From Allolobophora icterica (taxonomy: Eukaryota > Annelida > Clitellata > Crassiclitellata > Lumbricidae): 64,000 bases of DNA. The stretch covers positions 129,001 to 193,000 of the forward strand of contig OY744611.1 of NCBI GenBank assembly GCA_963556255.1. Direction: 5' to 3'. The notes below the pieces were generated by a model that saw only the letters and a list, made by a program, of their open reading frames with translations, was not told where the DNA came from and searched no databases. Below are positions 10,628-22,596 of this stretch, one piece after another. The translations under genes and the position numbers were made by a program. Numbering within the stretch: position 1 is the first letter of the stretch; each line of letters opens with the position of its first letter.

Positions 10628-12870
10628 GTGCACTACGGTGGTCCACAAAAATAAAGTTTGAGCTAGAGACCAGGCCACCCTCTCAGTTTTTTTTACACTT
10701 GTCAATAGTATTATTGAGACAAAATTTCAGCTTCTTATTCCAACTCGAAGATGGTGCTCAATGACAAATAAATATTACCATATAGTAGTATTTGCTGTAA
10801 ATCTCATGCCTTATAACTTTGACAACATTTATCATGGAGATGAGCTTGAAATAGTTTATGTTGTGTTATCAGACTTACTTACTTACTGGTACTTGAAAAA
10901 AAGTGCACAGTTCTTGTTGAAGGTCATAGTGCCTACTTCCTGTGTTTTGGGCTGACATGTTTTCAGAAGTGAATTTTTACATTACAATTGCTGCAGCGCT
11001 TGGCTGTGGTCCTTCTGCCCTGCCACTTTCGCCTAACAGAGTGCGTAAGAAAGCCAGGATAGAGCAGGCTGAAGCTGTAAGATCTGAATTTGTTCCAGAT
11101 TAGCCACTGGTACTACACTGGGTTGAGTAAACCCTGCCTAAGATCTTTGGAGCAGGAAATGTCGACCGCCTCCCAGTGCTGCTTTCAGGTGATGGTGTGA
11201 ATAAGCTCCTTTTGTGCCCAAATTAGCCTTTGGGACAGGATGCAATGAAATCATGGTCGTTCATATTCTTCTGAAGTTGTGAAAACTCACAGTTGACAAG
11301 GTTCAAGCCTTGAGCTTTGATACAATGTATGTCAACACTGGGCATTTCAACGGATTGTGTGTTCTGCTGGAAGACAAATAAGCTGAGAGCTCTTGTGGTT
11401 GGCCTGCCGTCATCATGTCATGGAATTGATTTTAGCCAAAGTATTCACCTTGTGCTGCGGTCCACCTGCTCTCCATAAATCCCAATCTTCAAGAGATATA
11501 AAGCTGCTGGGAAGGTGTGACACTTGTCAACTTCCGAGGACTGGAAGTCATATCCGGCACTGCAACCCCCCATGAAACAGCGTCAGTTTTCTCAAGGGGT
11601 TTGCTGAAAGAAATTCAGAGATCAGAGACAACTACCAAGAGCTCATTGAGCTGACAGTGGTTGTCCTTGGAAGTCAGTCTTCAATCATTCACTGGAGAGC
11701 CCTGAGCCAATTCACCATGCACATTGGATGGCCAAGTTACTGTATGCAATCAAACTCTAACTTTTTGGCGATCAGGTTAATTGATTTTCGAAGTTTGGTG
11801 CCCTGTTTTACGCAAAGGCATGGACAAAGGCCCCACTTGCTGCTGAAGCTCAAGAACAAGATCTATCACTTTGGATTGGTCTAGGACAATATGAGTCTAT
11901 TGACTGACGTCAGCGTTGCTGCCAGGACGGTCCTGAAAAACCACTTGTGGTACCTTTCAGACGAGGCTGTAGGTCTGGCACTGTTCTCAGACCAACTTCC
12001 TGTAACAGATACAGTGAAGATTGTCGACAGAATGACTGCAAGACCAACTTCCTGTAAGAGATAAAGTGAAGATTGTCTACAGAATGACTGCAAAGCCTGG
12101 TGAAAGAAGGTGAGAAGTGATGCTAAGGTACTGAAAGAGGGGTTTTGGGTGATTTTACAACCCACTGAGCACTGACAGTACTGTCACACCTGAAGATGAG
12201 TAGTTTTTGTGTTACACTTCAACCACAGAAATGGATCGAGAATGAGGATTATAAGCAAGGCAAATAGATAATTCAGCAGTTGAGAGTGGTGAACTGAGAG
12301 GGTGTGAAGTTGTTCGAGGAATTCTACTGACTCATCACCAATGATGAAGAAGAAAAGCTATTTCTTCTTCAAGTGGTCGAGGCAAATATGAAAGCTGTTC
12401 TCACTCACACAAGAAAGAAGTATGCTGTTGACGCAGTGCTTGCAAAGCCTTGCAGTTTCTAGAGTCAAATACTGTATAAAACAAGAACAATCGACATTCG
12501 ATATTCATGGACTGGACGATGTTTTTGACATTTTTGGATATTTCCAATTCATTAATCCTTCTGAAATTTTACAGTTCTATCTGTCTAACTGTTCTTGTAT
12601 TACATGTGTTGTCAAATTACAGTAATATTTGATCTGTCTTGAAATAAAATGCATTTGTATTCTCAACACAATCATTTCTACAATTAATGTCTATTTATCG
12701 GAATATGACTAAGTAACATAGTCCGTGAGCATCGTCTTCCAGTTGGAATAGGAAGCTGAAATTTTGTCTCAATAATACTATTGATAGGTCTAAAAAATTG
12801 AGAGGGTGGCCTGGTTTCTAGCTTGAACTTTATTTTTCACCATGTGTCTGTGGACCACCCTACTGTGCAC
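10628..12870 (+). mobile_element. Decayed DNA transposon with about 130-140-bp TIRs
   Basis: The left end (10628-10760) and right end (12726-12870) are inverted copies sharing GGTGGTCCACA, CAGGCCACCCTCTCA and AATAGTATTATTGAGACAAA. Between them is a heavily mutated plus-strand coding remnant. Its segments include YAKAWTKAPLAAEAQ and VLTHTRKKYAVDAVLAKP. A related remnant lies at 33990-34970. The superfamily is not assigned, and no convincing target-site duplication was found. Confidence 0.7.
11050..12470 (+). pseudogene. Transposase remnant of unassigned superfamily
   Basis: Plus-strand frames between the TIRs preserve pieces such as HHAHWMAKLLYAIKL, YAKAWTKAPLAAEAQ and KLFLLQVVEANMKAV, broken by many stops and frameshifts. 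The 33990-34970 relic carries matching pieces (YHRARWMTKSIYCLKI, YAKAWSTAPITCDAT). The repeated occurrence and TIR context support a transposon protein. No catalytic triad could be placed. Confidence 0.5.
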
Positions 12871-13103
12871 CGATCCCAGAGATATAGGTAGACTTGTGTA
12901 TCATGTGTTAGCCATTTATGTATTTATTGCGTGCATCGAATCGATTTTCAGAAAATGTTTAGTTCGTTGAATATTTCGAATTATAAGGTTAATAATTTAA
13001 TATTGTAATTTAACATTTAAAGTAAGGTATTGCCTGGGTCAAATCACCCAAGCTACTTGGACAAATCCTATAACTACTTAGACATTTGTCCCACTAGTTA
13101 TGT

Positions 13104-13560
13104 TTATACAGTTAAAATATGCCCTAGGTTCAATTGTCCAACGGCGTCCTCCTTTCGACGGTGTGCTTCTTCCTTCAATTTCCTGTATCCATCCATCATC
13201 ATCCAGCCCTGCTTCCTCTCGTTGTTTTTTTTCATCCGATCTCCCTCCATGATAGTTCTCAGCAGGAAGTCTAGTCTCAGATCAAGACTAATCCACTTAC
13301 TCTGTCTCCTTCTTATGGTTACCATCACAGATTTGTTCTTCCACGTTTTGTAGTAACTCTTTGTTTGTTTTATGCTCTGGCCAGTGGCCAACTAACCTTT
13401 TCCATCTGGCGCCATAACTACATCTCAAACGCCTCTAACCTTCTGATGTCCACCTTTTTTGATGGTTCATGTTTCAGTTCCACATGTCAATGTTTTGATC
13501 TTTCTTTTCTTTAGGTTCCTATTATCATTATCTCCTTCCTTTTCATTAAAGTTTCCATGT
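13104..13560 (-). pseudogene. RTE-type LINE C-terminal fragment
   Basis: The minus frame RRRQSKWISLDLRLDFLLRT, then IMEGDRMKKNN and GYRKLKEEAHRRKE, follows the C-terminal zone of RTE/craniate-type LINE proteins: a basic cluster, an Arg-hydrophobic motif, a Glu-Gly-x-basic motif and Tyr-x-x-Leu-Lys near the end. Upstream sequence to 13560 shows a related CGTETWTIKK piece in another frame. It is clearly decayed. Confidence 0.5.
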
Positions 13561-13758
13561 CCATGGCTATTCTGCCTTTTATTTCATTACGCTAAAAAAT
13601 AGTTAGATAAAGTAATTTCGAAATCGTACCTTTGTCTTAGAGGTTTGTTGATTTCCTTCTGCTTAAAATACAAAATGTGGAGATACATTTTTGTCTCAAA
13701 ATATGCAAAATATGGTTTTACCCTAACATTTACTGTACACACACTAACTGCAAAATAT

Positions 13759-13760
<2 letters not shown>

Positions 13761-13838
<78 letters not shown>
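13761..13838. repeat. TA microsatellite
   Basis: Uninterrupted AT dinucleotide repeat. Ile-Tyr open frames on both strands are artefacts of it. Confidence 0.95.
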
Positions 13839-13839
<1 letters not shown>

Positions 13840-13920
13840 TTAAAGTCTGGAAAGATTTGGGTCTTAGGCTTAGAACCGTAGATTTGGGGCATAAATAGCT
13901 CATCTGTAAAACTTCCTCCA

Positions 13921-13922
<2 letters not shown>

Positions 13923-13952
<30 letters not shown>
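13923..13952. repeat. TA microsatellite
   Basis: Second AT dinucleotide run, about 85 bp after the first. Confidence 0.95.
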
Positions 13953-13956
<4 letters not shown>

Positions 13957-15009
13957 TAAACGACGACGTGAAGATTTACAGTCTAAAAAAGTTAAATTCT
14001 AATCTCTAAGCTGGTACTCGGTCAGATTAGTCGAATACCAGAAACCAACAATAACCTAAAAGTAAGTTCTGGTACAGAGATTTGGAGGCAGAAGTTCAAA
14101 GAAAATTTGAAGAAATTGTACGAAGCCAGTTACTATAGTGATCCTACAATGCGTGATGCCAAAACGTTAGAATCCACGAACAAGTTTTCTCCTAAGAAGA
14201 CTGCACTTGTGAGCGGCGATATAACTGCGATTATGTTGCACGCATAGTGGCAAAAAGTAGGTTTTGGTTTAGATTTTAGCTTAGATTTTGTACTGGTAAA
14301 CAGCCAAACAGCCAACTTGCAGTATGTTGTAGCTTCGGTACTTGTCCAAGCTCCTAGTGGCAGGCTAGTATTCCAATTTGAAAAGTCGCATGGCGGCCCG
14401 TTAGTATTCTGTATTTGAAGACCGCCCGATAGCATAAGCTTTATTTTATTCCTTAATTTCAGAGCTTACGAAATCGTCTTAAACCTAGCTTAGGTTATCC
14501 ATCAGTTTACAAAACTTGCGAAGCCCTTTAGACGTTGAGCTTACACTTCACTATTTGAGAAGCATTTATATGACTTCGCAAGTTTGGGCTGTGAAGATGC
14601 GGCTTCGCGGTCTTCTCTGCCTAAGGACCATTCTCAAATTCCAGATTTATAACATCACATTTAGCATTAAATTTTACCTATTACAACGTAATTTCTTGGT
14701 ATGAATCCGGTCTGTCCGTTATCCAAATTCCTCACATTCCACCATCCGACAGTCTCACTGCAAAGAAACGTTTTCAAAAATGTTTTTGACTAAATTATTT
14801 TCGAACCTCTTCAAACATTATTCGGATATGATAATTTCCTCATTTCCTTATTGGTGTCGACATTGAGCAATATTTCGGTCGTGACTCAGTCACGACAATC
14901 CTAAGACTCCACAGCCTTTTTAAGGACTGAATTTATCGTACCGGGATTTGAACTACGGCGCAGAAATAAAGGCTAGCGCTTTAATACTCTCGCCATTATT
15001 AATTAGAAT
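13953..15009. other. No gene recognised
   Basis: No domain, splice pair or repeat ends could be supported here. The last eight bases (15002-15009) are the left target-site duplication of the P element. Confidence 0.4.
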
Positions 15010-15205
15010 CATAGATATAATAAACCTGGATGGTGTATGCAAGCCAGCTCCCAGGCTAAATCTGAACTTTTCATGAAGTCAGTACTTATCTATGGTGTGT
15101 GACGTCATGGGTTGAAGAAAGCTTGATAAGGTTATCGTGTGCGATGGAGTTTTAACGTTGTTTATCTAAATTGAGCCGATTAGTTTAAGTAAATTTTATC
15201 GAAAA

Positions 15206-15276
15206 ATGACTAAATCATGTGCTTCTTACGGATGCACAGCAAAGCATGTTACTGGAGGATTACGCACGTTTCACAG
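15206..15276 (+). CDS. P-element transposase exon 1 (start of THAP finger)
   Basis: The ATG at 15206 starts 23 codons containing C5 and C10 of a C2CH THAP zinc finger (SCASYGC) and the GLRTFHR motif. The exon ends with AG before GTTAGT. The split Arg codon is completed by the first base after the acceptor at 16324, giving the THAP Phe-His-Arg-Phe-Pro-Lys order. The downstream frame to 15418 is intron read-through. The THAP domain recognises element DNA near the termini. Confidence 0.9.
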
Positions 15277-15889
15277 GTTAGTAAAGACTAATATTGCTAA
15301 ACATATACTGCGCCAGATCTCACCCGACCAGTTCATTGAAAATGTGAGCAGAATCCAGTGCGATCGCTATAGAAAACGTGTTCATTTAGTACAACCTTTT
15401 ACATTTAATCAACTTTAGCAGAATCGAGGCAATGCGAACCGCTATAGAAATCGTGTTCATTTACATTTAGTCGATTTCTTAACACGGCCCATCCAAATTT
15501 GGACAACCTAACATGTGATGATATAACTTGAATAATCACATGTAATATAGTCTATAGACACCCAGAATAGACCAGTTTGAGCTGTGAAATTGTTGTTATA
15601 CATGTGGACTGTGTAATATGTTTAATTAGCATTGTATGGGCAGGTCTACTGTCCAGTGAATGCTGTATCGTTGTTTTTGTGCTACCATATTTGGTTGGTG
15701 AATAAAAGATTGATATATTTAGTTGCATTTAGCTGATTCGTCTTGGCTACCTCCCTCCTTTTCCAACATGTGAGGAACTCTGCAAAAAGCTGATAACATT
15801 CTTTAAAACCTTAGTCACCTCCTCCATGACCTTCTACCTCCCGTTCTAAAGACCAGGTGTGATTTGCGCCCGCGTTTTCATAATCTGGT

Positions 15890-16100
15890 TCTCTCTAGAT
15901 TTGACTCTCTTACCCGACGAGGTTTCCTGGGTAGGATACTGTACAGTTAGGCTCTGTTGCTATTATTTCATTTTTGATCTAACTAACATTATTACTTCAT
16001 TGTTCTATTTTCTTTTCTCTCTGTGTAATATTGTCTATAAACGCGCTGTGCGTTTGATAGCATTCATTAAAGAATGTACTTACTGACTTACTTACATGTT
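15890..16100. repeat. LINE 3' tail copy within P-element intron
   Basis: This stretch matches the reverse complement of about 41990-42150, sharing CTGTACAGTTAGGCTCTGTT and CGCGCTGTGCGTTTG-like blocks. It ends in an ATTCATTAAAGAATGTACTTAC tail with ACTTAC repeats, typical of a LINE 3' end. Confidence 0.6.
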
Positions 16101-16324
16101 CTCAGGCTTTAAGAAAGGCTATTATAATGGCATATTATAGTGCACAAGTTTTGGAAATCATGTGAGTTTACTGAGCACTGTTTTTACCATGGAGATATAT
16201 GGTCAAACAATTGGTTAGGCCAGATTCCATTCACCTCATGCCACCATTAGGGCCTTCTAAATCAATGTTTTGCATGCAAGCATCACAAGCGCAAAAACAT
16301 TTACCATTTCTTGTGTTTTGTTAG

Positions 16325-18983
16325 ATTTCCAAAAAATGCTGGTCTTCGTGAAAAATGGATTATAGCAACTAAGCGAAAGAATTTCAAACCAACTTCAGGG
16401 AGTTACATCTGTTCGGATCATTTTGTCGAGGAGGCATTTGATAAAAGCAAAAATTCTGGATTTTGCTCTAGACGGTATTTAAAAGCAGATGCTGTCCCTA
16501 GTGTCTTTGCATTTCCAGATCACTTGGCTCCAAAGAAAGTGAAAACTCGCAAACCTCCGCTGAATCGAAATTTTCCACAGTCCACAGATGATGTTGAAAT
16601 TACAAAGACCTCTGATCAGATCAATGTGAACAGCAGAGGTACTGTAAGATCACTGAAATACAAACAAGCTCCTACAATTCGATATGTTGGTGACTGTGCT
16701 GACAAAGAGACTGACAGTTTGACAGAAATTAGAAAAAAGTTGCGGTTTGTTTTACATGCTTACCAGTTGCAGCGAAAGCGTGTGAAGGGGCTCATGCAAC
16801 AATGTCAACGTATGAAAAAGCGTTATATTTCCCTTAAGAACGTTTTGGAAGAGCTTCAAGATAAAAAATTAATAAACGAGCAAGCATCAACAAATCTGGA
16901 AAACATTGGTGCAGAAGTTAAAGATCTAATTCAGCGGCAAATGAAAGGCAAGAACAAAGTCAAGTACCCACCATCGTTGCGTACATTTGCCCTCACTTTG
17001 CATTTCTATTCAGCAAAGGCTTACGAGTATGTCAGAAAAACGTTCAACACTTGTCTTCCTCACCCAAACACTCTGAGACGGTGGTACAGCAGTGTAAATG
17101 GACAACCTGGATTCACAGATGAGGCGTTGAAAATGCTCGCTTCAAAATGCCAACAACAGGAAAATCGTGAAGTTATCTGTGCACTCATGATGGACGAAAT
17201 GTCTATACGGAAACAGGTTGAATGGGATGGCAACAGATCCTATGGGTTTGTAAATTACGGTACTGGTTTTGATGATGACGGTGTTGGAGTAGCGAAGGAA
17301 GCGTTTGTTCTGATGCTGGTGGCTGTCAATGGACACTGGAAGTTACCAGTAGGGTATTTTTTAACCGATGGCCTGGACGCAAAGGAGAAAGCGAACATCA
17401 TTACATAGTGTTTGGTCAAAATTTATACAACAGGAGTTCGAGTGGTTTCCCTAACATTTGATGGAGCCTCATCAAATCTGGCAATGTTGAAAATTTTGGG
17501 GGCAGACCTGTCAAATGTCCATAAGTTGAAAACTTGGTTCCCTCATCCAAGCAATGATCAACCAGTTTTTGTTTTACTGGATGCATGTCACATGTTGAAA
17601 TTGATCAGGAATTGTTTTGGAGAGAAGAAAGTATTTGTAGACTGTAACAATGGTACTGTAAATTATAACTTTATTGAAAAGTTGTTTGATCTTCAGGCCA
17701 AAGAAGGACTACATGCTGGAAACAAGTTAAAAAAGCATCACATGGAATGGCAGCGACAAAAAATGAAAGTGAAATTAGCTGCTCAGTTGCTCAGCAGAAG
17801 TGTTGCAGATGCACTTGAATTTTGTTCAGACCAACTGAACCTACAAAACTTTCAAGACTGTCATGCTACAGCAACTTTTATTAAGATTATTGATCAATGT
17901 TTTGATGTTCTTAATAGCCGAAATTTTCTAGGCAAAGATTTCAAGCAACCCATATCAATCAGAAACCTTGAAAAGATCTCTCAATTTGTTGACCTAGCGT
18001 CTTTGTATCTTTTGAATTTGAAAGATAGCAGTGGAAAATTTATGCATGAGACGAATAGGAAGACTGGCTTCATTGGATTTGTGATCTGCTTACAAAGTGT
18101 GGTTCAATTAAGCAGAATGCTTCTTGATCCTGGTAACAGTCATTTCAAATTTTTACTGACTTACAAGCTTAGTCAGGATCACCTCGAAATGTTCTTTAGT
18201 GCAATCCGGAGTCAAGGTGGCTATAACAATAATCCGACAGCTCGTCAATTCATGTCAACATACAAGCGACTGGTTGTTCACCATGCACTCAGAAACATTA
18301 AATCTGGCAACTGTCTGGCCCAAGACACAACAGGCATTCTATCTATTTCAAGCTCACCAGTTATAATCAACCAGTTAGAATGGCGAATGAAAAACGACGA
18401 TTTTACAACAACTGCCTCAGAAGCAAACACAGGAACAGAACACTGCGACAAGTCGGACATGTTGCACATGTCCCCAACGCAATTGTCTGAATACTCTGAC
18501 GAAGTTGTGAAGTACATTGGGGGTTTTGTTGCAAGAAAAGTTCGGCGACTGATCCATTGTACAGCTTGCAGTAATGCAGTATGCGATGATAAATCGTCAT
18601 GTTTGCTAGTGGATAAGAAGAGTCGCGGTCATCTGTTAAGGCCATCTGCGGACGTAATCTTAATCTGCAGGACAACGGAAAAATTCATACGACAAGGAGT
18701 GTCAGGAGGATTTAAGTTCATGAAGGACTTCATGAAGAAAGTTCCAGCGATGAAGTTAGCGATTAGAAAACATTTGGCAGGAAAACAGCTGTTCATTGGT
18801 CTGAAGGAACACATTGAAGATTTGCCTGTGGAGGACAATCATATGATCTTGCTGATTAATTTGATTATTGACTCTTATGTCGATGTCCGGGTTCACCATA
18901 TCGCAAGTGCAGAAACAATTCGACTCCAAGGAACCCGAGTTCGAAACACTCTCACAAAGCTTATTCTGTTTAAGAATCAATAG
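16325..18983 (+). pseudogene. P-element THAP transposase, exon 2 with one stop
   Basis: After the TTGTGTTTTGTTAG acceptor the frame continues the THAP domain: FPKNAGLREKW, the metal-binding ICSDHF and the diagnostic DAVPSVF. A basic and coiled-coil zone follows, then the P-element RNase-H-like DDE domain: Asp in LMMDEMSI, Asp in LTFDGASSN and Glu in SQDHLEMFF. This is the order known from Drosophila P and vertebrate THAP9. A TAG at 17406-17408 is the only interruption; the frame resumes at once and stays open to 18983. Length and domains match a full transposase. The stop makes a functional full-length product unlikely unless it is read through or is a sequencing error. Confidence 0.9.
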
Positions 18984-19244
18984 GGGTCTTAAATCAGACA
19001 TGCTTTGAATTGCACGTGTACACGTAATAGAAGATAACCATGTTCATTTTTGAAGTGAATATTGAGTCAAGCTGTACAGTTTCTCCAAGAAAATGTTCTG
19101 TAGAAAATATAGTTTTTAAATTTGTATTTGTTTGTGAGCTCATCAGTACACATAAATAACTTACTAGGTCTATAGTACTGATCTTTAAGTAGTATTATAA
19201 TTATTAGTTCCAGCTGTGGGCATGCCAAGTTTACACACATTGAC

Positions 19245-19438
19245 ATAGGTGTAATTTGTGGGGGTATGAGGGGTACCCGTACCCCCCACTTTTTGGACTG
19301 GGGTACAGTACCCCGACTTTTTGAACAATGCCAGTCAATATTTTGTTATTGTGCCTTCCCAGAAAGCGCAGTCTCAGCCTTGCTTCATGTATGTAAGAAA
19401 TTGGTACCCCCACTTTTTAGACCAAAGCTACGCCCCTG
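19245..19438. mobile_element. hAT-like MITE with perfect 8-bp TSD
   Basis: The element is flanked by CACATTGA at 19237-19244 and 19439-19446. The right end is AGCTACGCCCCTG; the left end is CATAGGTGTAATTTGTGGGG, a diverged inverted match. The interior repeats GGTACCCCCAC-like blocks around ACTTTTTGGAC. It lies in the 3' part of the P element, so it inserted later. Confidence 0.75.
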
Positions 19439-19861
19439 CACATTGATAACTTTATAAATCAAAATAACCATGCCAAGAACCATCTAATAACAATGTCAAG
19501 TTATGAGTTCAGTTTGTACAGATGAAATAATTTTGCATTAGTGTTTATTAAAGGTCATTTGCTATGTTGCATGTTGGAAGCATTTTGTCAATATACAGTA
19601 AAAATAACAATTGTGTTGTTATGTAAAAATTCTCATAATTACAAATATTTTTATTTATTAGCAATTATTATAGTAGAGATTTCATTCCATTAATTTTAAC
19701 CTTTAAAGTAATGGTTTATTATAACTACATATCCCTCAATATCTTAATTTTCTACCAAAAGGCTAAGCCTACAGCACTATTAAACTTGTTTGGGAAATAT
19801 GTAGGCCTATGTATAGAAACTTTGCACTAGAAAACAAGAAGTAAAATTCATTAAGAATTAA

Positions 19862-20375
19862 CTAGCCCCATCTGTCATTAGGATACCCACCCACCATTCC
19901 CACCTCTGACCTTAAATCACTCCACTGGCTGAAAATTCATAAGTGCATCCACTTCAAGGGCCTATCACTAACCTACAACTTTTCACAATAAATACTCTTG
20001 GCCACTTTGGCAAACTTCATCATCTAGCTCTATCCGTGCATCCTACCTCGCTCTCTCCCATTCCCCAGTGTACTCACCTAAAATTCTCCGTCATCTGCCT
20101 CAACACCACACAGGCTTTCAGTCCAAATTGAAATCTCACCTCTTAAAGAACTCATTCCAATCCATCCATATGTGTCTTACAAGCTTTCTCATCCTCAAAG
20201 AAGCGTGCTGCTCTGCCTCCTCTCTGGCAATCTGAACTCAACTCGATATCCCTGGACAAGGACAACCCTTCTGACACGACGCAGCACTCTCGAATAAGAT
20301 GGTGCCGTGCGCTTAGCTTAAAAGTAGCGCTTTAGAAATTTGGAGTTTATAACTACGATTATGAGAGTTTCTATT
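19862..20375 (+). pseudogene. L2/CR1-like LINE 3' fragment nested in P element
   Basis: Plus-strand translation gives LKSLHWLKIHKCIHFKGLSL, the Leu-His-Trp-Leu motif near the ORF2 end, then FQSKLKSHLLKNSF. A 3' tail with AGTAGCGCTTTAGAAATTTGGAG follows and recurs near 32920. It is broken by stops. Confidence 0.6.
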
Positions 20376-20566
20376 GATTGTACCGTAAAGTCTGCTTTCT
20401 ACAACCCATGACGTCACTGGCTAATTTTAGATGTTGGAATCAAACATTTACGGCATGCTGTATCCAGGTTTATTATATCTATGATTAGAATTAGTTGGCG
20501 TTAAGAGAATAATTCTTATTATATTGTGATAATTTAGTAATTGCGAAGTAAAATAGAGATTTATAG

Positions 20567-20884
20567 TCACCCGATGTTTGCAGAAGGGATTGTCTCCATT
20601 TTGTCTCCTCTTTTGAAAGTAACACTCCATTCAATAGTTTGCATGTCTTCTAAATCTGAACTTTCATCAAACCCGTTGGTATTGTGTAGAGAGCCCATCA
20701 GTATTCCTTCGAAAGAAATATTGCTTAATCCTAATTCCTCTTCTTTGATCATCAGTCCTTCGCTCTTTAAACAATCTTTAAGTTCCATTTTCTCTCTGTG
20801 TCTCATCTTTTGGGGGTCAAAGTCATAAACTGCGCGCAATTTGATTTCTTCTGAAAGCCATAAAGAGTCCTTAAATACAGTCTT
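20567..20884 (-). CDS. Possible host coding exon, acidic N-terminal type
   Basis: An open minus frame extends from the edge of the tandem array at about 20884 to a stop at 20567. It encodes KDSLWLSEEIKLRAVYDF, MELKDCLKSEGLMIKEEEL and later acidic residues. The IKEEEL-type motif is seen in N-terminal regions of invertebrate zinc-finger proteins. A CTTTCAG acceptor lies inside it near 20862. There is no confirmed partner exon, although a good exon lies upstream at 22295. Function unknown. Confidence 0.3.
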   Translation of the reverse strand, partial: KTVFKDSLWLSEEIKLRAVYDFDPQKMRHREKMELKDCLKSEGLMIKEEELGLSNISFEGILMGSLHNTNGFDESSDLEDMQTIEWSVTFKRGDKMETIPSANIG

Positions 20885-20888
20885 GTTG

Positions 20889-21068
20889 TCAAGACCTTAA
20901 ACCTCAAGACCAAGACCTTGAACCTCAAGACCAAGACCAAGACCTTGAACCTCAAGACCAAGACCAAGACCTTGAACCTCAAGACCAAGACCAAGACCTT
21001 GAACCTCAAGACCAAGACCAAGACCTTGAACCTCAAGACCTTGAACCTCAAGACCAAGACCGACACCA
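20889..21068. repeat. Tandem array of a CTTGAACCTCAAGACCAAGA unit
   Basis: Units of about 18-24 bp built from AAGACC and TTGAACCTC repeat through the block. Lys-Thr and Val-Leu open frames on both strands are by-products. Confidence 0.9.
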
Positions 21069-21603
21069 AGACCCAAAAAATCACAGTCGTATCTAGACTT
21101 CTATTCCTTACTAAAAATTGTCCAGTCGGACTACTCGTCATTTTAATGAAAACATGAGTTTTTTCTTTTATTCAAGCAAACAACTCTAAATGGAGACTGC
21201 AGAGAATTCCGAATTCGTATTTACAAAAGTCCTTCATGCGAAATGTTATTCCAAATGCCTGTTGAATTTTATAAAAACCAATTTGCACAGAATTTTCTGA
21301 CCAAGACGTGACCTGTGGGGCCTCATAAAAATTCTGTCTCGTTGAAAAACACGGTCTACAAGTGCTGAAATCGCTAGCACACAAAGCAGCTTTTCAAGAA
21401 CCGGATGTAAATGTACAAATTAATCATGAGTCTGTTTTGAAATCATTCCATGGCAAATAACCGAAAGTCAAAACAATTGTCCAAAACAAGTGAAGCCTCA
21501 TTCACACCGTGTAAATACCAAAGCAATAACTGTATGAGTAATTATTGGATAAATTTTTAAAATTCTTGCCGTTTGTTAAAATTAATGACTGTTCATATTG
21601 ACA

Positions 21604-21726
21604 AAAGTCTTGGTCTTGGTCTTGCAAAACCAAGACCAAGATTTTGAACCTCAAGACCAAGACCAAGACCTTGAACCTCAAGACCAAGACCTTTGGTCTC
21701 AAGACCAAGACCAAGACCAAGACTTT
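21604..21726. repeat. Second copy of the AAGACC/TTGAACCTC array
   Basis: Same units as 20889-21068, preceded by an inverted TCTTGGTCTTGGTCTTG piece so that the start can fold back on itself. Confidence 0.85.
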
Positions 21727-21775
21727 TAAAAACGAACTCGAGTGCACTCGAGACCAAGGACAACAAGACTGCTTA

Positions 21776-21964
21776 AATATGTTAAATGTATTGTACACAA
21801 TTATGGCGTATCTTAGAATTATCTGCAGATTTCAAGCCATGCAACAAATACAAAGACAATTTCTTGCTTAAATAGGCCCTACTGTATCTTATTTTAGATA
21901 TAAAAATTTTGCTTTTCTGAAGAACTTGGCAATTTCGAAAGAATTTAATCTAGAAGTGCGTCAT
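21776..21964. repeat. About 185-bp direct duplication, copy 1
   Basis: Begins TATGTTAAATGTATTGTACA and ends TTAATCTAGAAGTGCGTCAT. The same sequence with scattered changes lies at 23033-23206 on the same strand. Confidence 0.75.
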
Positions 21965-22294
21965 AGAAGCGCTCTGTCCCGTTATAGGTAGCTTGAACTT
22001 GAAACTGGTTTTGATTTCTGGTTTGATTTCAGTTATGCGTGATTGTCATTGAATAATATAATTCGTGAATATGACGCGCACATGATATAAGTGACCATTT
22101 GTTTATTTCATTATGCTGTCTTTGATTATGTGCAAAATAATATGAACATTCTTAAACTGCAGTTTACAGACTGGTTTTCATATCTTACAATCATTAAGCT
22201 TACATGCTCCTTGCATAGACAATTATGTTGCGCTAGGAATTTACTTATCTTCAGGTAGTCCTAAATATTTGAAATATAGATCATATATAGTTAC

Positions 22295-22393
22295 CTGTCA
22301 CTGGTGCCTTTTGCTGCTTTTTGGGCCAATTCTCAGTTACTCCAGTGTCATCAGAATGTCTTCTTTTTACAATGCGCCCACTTATTTCTCCTT
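22295..22393 (-). CDS. Small putative host exon, basic peptide
   Basis: A minus-strand segment of exactly 99 bp lies between an acceptor (TTCTTATATTCAG) and a donor (GTAACTAT). It encodes about 33 residues, EGEISGRIVKRRHSDDTGVT then ENWPKKQQKAPV, with a nuclear-localisation-like KRRH. The clean splice pair and uninterrupted phase support an exon. The rest of the gene is not identified. Confidence 0.45.
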
Positions 22394-22596
22394 CTGAATA
22401 TAAGAATAGGTTATTAGTGCATGCTAACGAAAAATGTCTGAAACTCATGTTGCAGTCAAATTCTCGCAACACAATGAATGAAAATTTTCGTATCACCTTT
22501 CATACACATATGTGGTATAACAAAGAAAACGTAAAATACATTTAACACACATGCATCACTCAATTATAGTGCTATCGAGTTGCACACTAGAGGTCC

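Larger units (their letters stand above)
15010..20483 (+). mobile_element. P element, near-complete
   Basis: The ends are perfect 22-bp inverted repeats, 15010-15031 (starting CATAGATATAATAAACC) and 20462-20483. They are flanked by a perfect 8-bp duplication ATTAGAAT at 15002-15009 and 20484-20491. P elements make 8-bp duplications and begin with CA. A second, subterminal inverted repeat (GACGTCATGGGTTG) lies at 15101-15122 and about 20394-20415. The interior holds a two-exon THAP transposase on the plus strand with a single in-frame stop. Younger insertions sit in the intron and 3' region. Confidence 0.95.

Noticed and set aside
13645..13921. Ile-Tyr repeat ORFs on both strands
   Set aside because: They are translations of the TA microsatellite.
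20889..21068. Possible CRISPR-like array
   Set aside because: Units are tandem with no unique spacers, and the context is eukaryotic.
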